This document shows positions 5,558-7,765 of a stretch of DNA of 7,765 bases, piece after piece (position 1 is the stretch's first letter; each line of letters starts with the position of its first letter). Source of the stretch: Nevskiales bacterium (lineage in GTDB: Bacteria; Pseudomonadota; Gammaproteobacteria; Nevskiales; Nevskiaceae); assembly GCA_022616655.1 (NCBI GenBank), contig JAKEEJ010000031.1, forward strand, positions 1 to 7,765. Reading direction: 5' to 3'. A program made the translations under genes and the position numbers. The notes beneath the pieces were generated by a model. It saw only the letters and a program-made list of their open reading frames with translations. It was not told the origin of the DNA and made no database searches.

Positions 5558-5668
5558 ATGCTTTCCCTGCCTCCTGCCCTCACCCCGCCACCGGCTCCGC
5601 CGGCGGCCCTCCCCTCTCCCGCGCTGCGGGAGAGGGACAGTAGCGTCGCTGCGCGACATTCACGTTAA
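5558..5668 (+). CDS. possible 36-codon bridging ORF between rplO and secY
   Basis: An ATG two bases after the rplO stop is preceded by GGAG at five-base spacing (5549-5552). It opens a 36-residue frame through the palindromic element. Its TAA (5666-5668) shares its last base with the secY ATG (TAATG), a typical coupling arrangement. The peptide is Pro/Ala-rich in its first two thirds (for example [15 protein letters not shown]) and charged at the end. It is a translation of the repeat and matches no family I know. secY itself shows no Shine-Dalgarno, so termination-reinitiation from this frame is an attractive but unproven way to feed it. A chance open frame in GC-rich DNA remains possible. 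Confidence 0.35.
   Translation: MLSLPPALTPPPAPPAALPSPALRERDSSVAARHSR
5577..5636. repeat. tandem GC-rich hairpin element (rplO/secY)
   Basis: Two adjacent hairpins fill the gap. The first pairs GCCACCGGC (5587-5595) with GCCGGCGGC (5599-5607) with one mismatch. The second is a perfect 11-bp stem, CCCTCTCCCGC (5612-5622) with GCGGGAGAGGG (5626-5636), around a GCT loop. CCCTCACCCC lies just before them. The CCCTCTCCC/GGGAGAGGG palindrome is a common intergenic REP-like motif in proteobacteria, to my knowledge. A smaller 5-bp hairpin (5645-5649 with 5653-5657) follows. No T-run follows the main stem, so it does not look like an intrinsic terminator. Confidence 0.75.
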
Positions 5669-6996
5669 TGAACCGTCCTGCCGCCGCGATGATGCCGGAC
5701 CTCAGCAAACTGGGGGAGGTCAAAAGCCGCCTCTGGTTTCTGCTGGGTGCGCTGGTGGTATTCCGCATCGGCACCTTTATCCCGGTGCCCGGCGTGAATC
5801 CGGCCCAGTTGCAGGACCTGTTCGACCAGAGTCGCGGCACGATCCTCGACATCTTCAACATGTTTTCCGGTGGCGCGCTGGAGCGGCTTTCCATCTTTGC
5901 GTTGGGCGTGATGCCGTACATTTCTGCCAGCATCATTGTCCAGCTGCTGGCCGCCGTGGTTCCCCAGCTGAAGGAGATCAAGAAGGAAGGCGAGGCCGGT
6001 CGGCGGCGCCTGACGCGGTACACCCGCTACGGCACCCTGGGTTTGTCCATTTTCCAGTCGTTGGGCGCGGCCATTGCCCTGCAGAACAGCGGCGTCGCCA
6101 TCAATCCCGGTCCGGGATTTCTGTTCACCACCATGGTGTCACTGATCACCGGCACGCTGTTCCTGATGTGGCTGGGTGAACAGATCACGGAGCGGGGCGT
6201 GGGCAACGGCATTTCCATGCTGATTTTTGCCGGCATTGTCGCCGGTCTGCCGCCGGCGCTCGGCGCGACGGCCCAGCTGGCGAGCCAGGGCGAGATCAAC
6301 GGTTTCCAGGTGCTGATCGTTCTGGCCGGCGTGGCGTTGATCACCTGGGCGGTGGTGTTCGTGGAGCGCGCACAGCGTCGCATTCCGGTGCAGCATGCGC
6401 GCCGGCAGCAAGGCATGGGATTTGCCGCACAGACGGCTCACCTGCCGTTGAAACTCAACATGTCCGGCGTGATTCCACCCATATTTGCCAGCTCGATCAT
6501 TCTATTCCCGGCTTCGCTGGCCCATTTTTTTGGTGACGAGGGCGGTGGCAGCATCCTGCGACACCTCGCCGCGCTGTTGTCGCCGGGTGAAGTGCTCTAC
6601 ACGATCCTGTATGCGTTTCTGATCATCTTCTTCTGTTTCTTCTACACGGCGCTGGTGTTCGATTCGCGAGAAACGGCTGAGAATCTGAAGAAATCCGGCG
6701 CCTTCATTCCGGGAATCCGTCCCGGACAGCAGACGGGCGAGTACATTGACCTCGTCCTGACGCGCCTGACCGTGGCCGGCGCCGCGTACATCACGCTGGT
6801 GTGTCTGGTGCCCGAGATTTTCATTACCGCCTGGAACGTGCCGTTTGCCTTCGGCGGGACCTCGTTGCTGATTACGGTCGTGGTGGTGATGGATTTCATA
6901 GCGCAGTTGCAGGCGCACCTGATGAGCCACCAGTACGAGGGCCTGTTGAAGAAAGCCAATTTGAAAACCCTGGGGAGCTCCGGGGCCATCCGCTGA
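5668..6996 (+). CDS. secY: protein translocase subunit SecY
   Basis: SecY is the channel-forming subunit of the SecYEG translocon in the inner membrane. It exports unfolded preproteins with SecA and inserts membrane proteins with SRP. The 442-residue product (443 in E. coli) shows the ten-helix pattern: TM1 about 22-40, the plug and TM2 region [26 protein letters not shown] (68-93), [21 protein letters not shown] in cytoplasmic loop 1, [16 protein letters not shown] (175-190), [11 protein letters not shown] in cytoplasmic loop 4 (232-242) and [11 protein letters not shown] (343-353) in loop 5, where SecA and ribosomes bind. The tail ends [15 protein letters not shown]. The start at 5668 is supported by the N-terminal [26 protein letters not shown]. 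ATGs at 5689 and 5692 are less likely. No Shine-Dalgarno is visible before it. Confidence 0.97.
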   Translation: MNRPAAAMMPDLSKLGEVKSRLWFLLGALVVFRIGTFIPVPGVNPAQLQDLFDQSRGTILDIFNMFSGGALERLSIFALGVMPYISASIIVQLLAAVVPQLKEIKKEGEAGRRRLTRYTRYGTLGLSIFQSLGAAIALQNSGVAINPGPGFLFTTMVSLITGTLFLMWLGEQITERGVGNGISMLIFAGIVAGLPPALGATAQLASQGEINGFQVLIVLAGVALITWAVVFVERAQRRIPVQHARRQQGMGFAAQTAHLPLKLNMSGVIPPIFASSIILFPASLAHFFGDEGGGSILRHLAALLSPGEVLYTILYAFLIIFFCFFYTALVFDSRETAENLKKSGAFIPGIRPGQQTGEYIDLVLTRLTVAGAAYITLVCLVPEIFITAWNVPFAFGGTSLLITVVVVMDFIAQLQAHLMSHQYEGLLKKANLKTLGSSGAIR

Positions 6997-7014
6997 GATT
7001 TAAGGGATTCAACG

Positions 7015-7128
7015 ATGAAAGTCCGTACGTCCGTCAAGAAGATGTGCCGCAATTGTAAAATCGTCCGCCGCAAAGGCGTGGTGCGTGTGTTATGCACGGA
7101 TGCCCGCCACAAGCAGCGGCAGGGATGA
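7015..7128 (+). CDS. rpmJ: 50S ribosomal protein bL36 (L36), zinc-ribbon form
   Basis: bL36 is the smallest 50S protein, a zinc ribbon that stabilises 23S rRNA. The 37-residue product begins [20 protein letters not shown] and ends HKQRQG. The zinc ligands Cys11, Cys14, Cys27 and His32 are all present, so this is the C+ type. It is one residue shorter than the E. coli protein (38), lost in the segment before the His. It lies 18 nt after secY with AGGGA upstream as a Shine-Dalgarno, its normal place at the end of the spc operon. It is short enough to be missed by length-filtered gene calling. Confidence 0.96.
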   Translation: MKVRTSVKKMCRNCKIVRRKGVVRVLCTDARHKQRQG

Positions 7129-7142
7129 GCCCCCCATTCGCC

Positions 7143-7171
7143 TTGAAAAAACAGATGCTTACGCGTAGACT
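7143..7171 (+). promoter_or_regulatory. sigma-70-type promoter of the alpha operon
   Basis: TTGAAA (7143-7148) and TAGACT (7166-7171) are separated by exactly 17 bases, a good match to the sigma-70 -35 and -10 pattern. Transcription would begin near 7177-7180. The stretch between the -10 box and the start (ACGCGGC) is GC-rich, as in ribosomal promoters under stringent control by ppGpp/DksA. This placement matches the alpha-operon promoter between rpmJ and rpsM in E. coli. The match is by eye only. Confidence 0.65.
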
Positions 7172-7176
7172 ACGCG
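7162..7176. repeat. palindrome centred on the -10 box
   Basis: CGCGTA (7162-7167) and TACGCG (7171-7176) are perfect inverted repeats around GAC and cover the -10 hexamer of the alpha promoter. This could be an operator, or chance in GC-rich DNA. I do not recognise it as the site of a known regulator. Confidence 0.4.
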
Positions 7177-7205
7177 GCTTTTCCGCGCTCCCGCCCGGGA
7201 GTTTT
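7173..7205 (+). promoter_or_regulatory. structured leader of rpsM: two hairpins and a T-run
   Basis: CGCGG (7173-7177) pairs with CCGCG (7183-7187) around a five-base loop. CTCCC (7188-7192) then pairs with GGGAG (7197-7201) around four bases, followed by TTTT (7202-7205). The second hairpin resembles a weak intrinsic terminator or attenuator in the leader. It could also serve as the end of spc transcripts. The leader from the predicted start to the rpsM ATG is only about 40 nt, shorter than the E. coli alpha leader that folds the S4-binding pseudoknot. Confidence 0.35.
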
Positions 7206-7207
7206 CC

Positions 7208-7213
7208 AAGAGG
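7208..7213 (+). promoter_or_regulatory. Shine-Dalgarno of rpsM
   Basis: AAGAGG lies five bases before the rpsM ATG and is clear enough to fix that start. It sits just after the T-run of the leader hairpin and so is outside the stem. Confidence 0.7.
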
Positions 7214-7218
7214 TTGTC

Positions 7219-7599
7219 ATGGCCCGTATTGCCGGCGTTAACGTTCCTGCGAACAAGCACGCGTGGGTCGCGCTGCGCGCGATTTACGGCATCGGCGTCA
7301 GCCGCGCCCGCGCCATCTGTGCGGCGGCCGGCGTGAAGCCGGACGTGCAGGTCAAAACGCTCACCGAGGGTGAGCTCGACAAGCTGCGTGCCGAGGTGGC
7401 CAAGTTTGCGGTCGAGGGTGATTTACGCCGTGAAGTTTCGCTGAACATCAAGCGTCTGGTGGATCTGAATTGTTACCGCGGCACGCGCCACCGCCGCGGG
7501 TTGCCGGTGCGGGGCCAGCGCACCCGTACCAATGCTCGCACCCGCAAGGGACCGCGCCGCGCCATCCGCAAGGCCACAACCGTTTCAACTCCCGCGTGA
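7219..7599 (+). CDS. rpsM: 30S ribosomal protein uS13 (S13)
   Basis: uS13 is in the 30S head, contacts P-site tRNA through its C-terminal tail and forms bridges to the 50S central protuberance. The 126-residue product shows [10 protein letters not shown], the [19 protein letters not shown] helix-turn region, [25 protein letters not shown], then the basic block [30 protein letters not shown] (85-114). After that the E. coli protein (118) stops within a few Lys residues, while here a tail of about eight extra residues (Ala-Thr-Thr-Val-Ser-Thr-Pro-Ala) is present. It is the first gene of the alpha operon, behind its own promoter. Confidence 0.98.
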   Translation: MARIAGVNVPANKHAWVALRAIYGIGVSRARAICAAAGVKPDVQVKTLTEGELDKLRAEVAKFAVEGDLRREVSLNIKRLVDLNCYRGTRHRRGLPVRGQRTRTNARTRKGPRRAIRKATTVSTPA

Positions 7600-7612
7600 T
7601 CTCAAATCCGAC

Positions 7613-7765
7613 ATGAGCACCCCTAACCCCACCGCGCCGGCCGCGCCCGCCAAGCGCAAGAAAGCCAGCAAGAACGTAAGCGACGCCGTCGCCCACGTCC
7701 ACGCCTCGTTCAACAACACCATCGTCCTGATTGCCGACCGACAGGGCAATACCCTGGCCTGGGCC
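7613..7765 (+). CDS. rpsK: 30S ribosomal protein uS11 (S11), N-terminal part, 3' truncated
   Basis: uS11 is on the 30S platform near the E-site and the mRNA exit. The first 51 residues are present and the frame runs off the window end. [33 protein letters not shown] (residues 19-51) is diagnostic and aligns with the E. coli start of the domain. The N-terminal arm is Pro/Ala-rich (Thr-Ala-Pro-Ala-Ala-Pro-Ala) before the basic KRKKASK and is a little longer than in E. coli. It starts 13 nt after rpsM with no clear Shine-Dalgarno. In standard alpha operons rpsD, rpoA and rplQ would follow. Confidence 0.97.
   Translation, partial: MSTPNPTAPAAPAKRKKASKNVSDAVAHVHASFNNTIVLIADRQGNTLAWA

Noticed and set aside
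1..7765. A hidden accessory or defence system within the window
   Set aside because: Every long + strand frame is accounted for by conserved ribosomal proteins or SecY in standard order. No unknown gene, integrase, transposase, tRNA or rRNA is visible, and no gap exceeds about 112 bases.

Overview
The window is a ribosomal-protein locus with the classical proteobacterial order. It holds the 3' end of an S10-type operon (rpsC, rplP, rpmC, rpsQ), a complete spc-type operon (rplN, rplX, rplE, rpsN, rpsH, rplF, rplR, rpsE, rpmD, rplO, secY, rpmJ) and the start of an alpha-type operon (rpsM, rpsK). All genes are on the + strand. Both ends are cut: rpsC lacks its 5' part and rpsK its 3' part. The DNA is GC-rich by eye. 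The protein sequences, the zinc-free 101-residue uS14, the cysteine-bearing bL36 directly after secY, and the absence of infA between secY and rpmJ (its usual place in Betaproteobacteria) all suggest a gammaproteobacterium. A finer placement cannot be supported from this window alone.

Layout: 1-1279 is the S10-operon tail, packed with short gaps and one ATGA overlap. Only one base separates rpsQ from rplN, so I see no room for a separate spc promoter between them. 1281-7128 is the spc block. It is tightly packed except at three junctions, rplF/rplR (98 nt), rpmD/rplO (about 87 nt) and rplO/secY (112 nt). Each of these holds a different inverted-repeat element. 7129-7218 is the spc/alpha boundary, with a good sigma-70-like promoter (TTGAAA, 17 bp, TAGACT), a GC-rich discriminator, a palindrome centred on the -10 box and a short hairpin-containing leader before rpsM.

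The products work together. The r-proteins assemble into the 30S and 50S subunits, and SecY forms the membrane channel for Sec export. No new enzymatic or defence system is present. The unusual material is in the gaps. Three unrelated palindromic elements lie inside an essential, translationally coupled operon. Each is crossed by a short open frame that starts with a Shine-Dalgarno-like sequence at or just after the upstream stop and ends at or just before the downstream start. These frames might carry ribosomes across the repeats. That is an inference and needs comparative or ribosome-profiling support. Smaller oddities are an Asp in the KOW loop of uL24, an acidic tail on uS3, and terminal extensions on several r-proteins.
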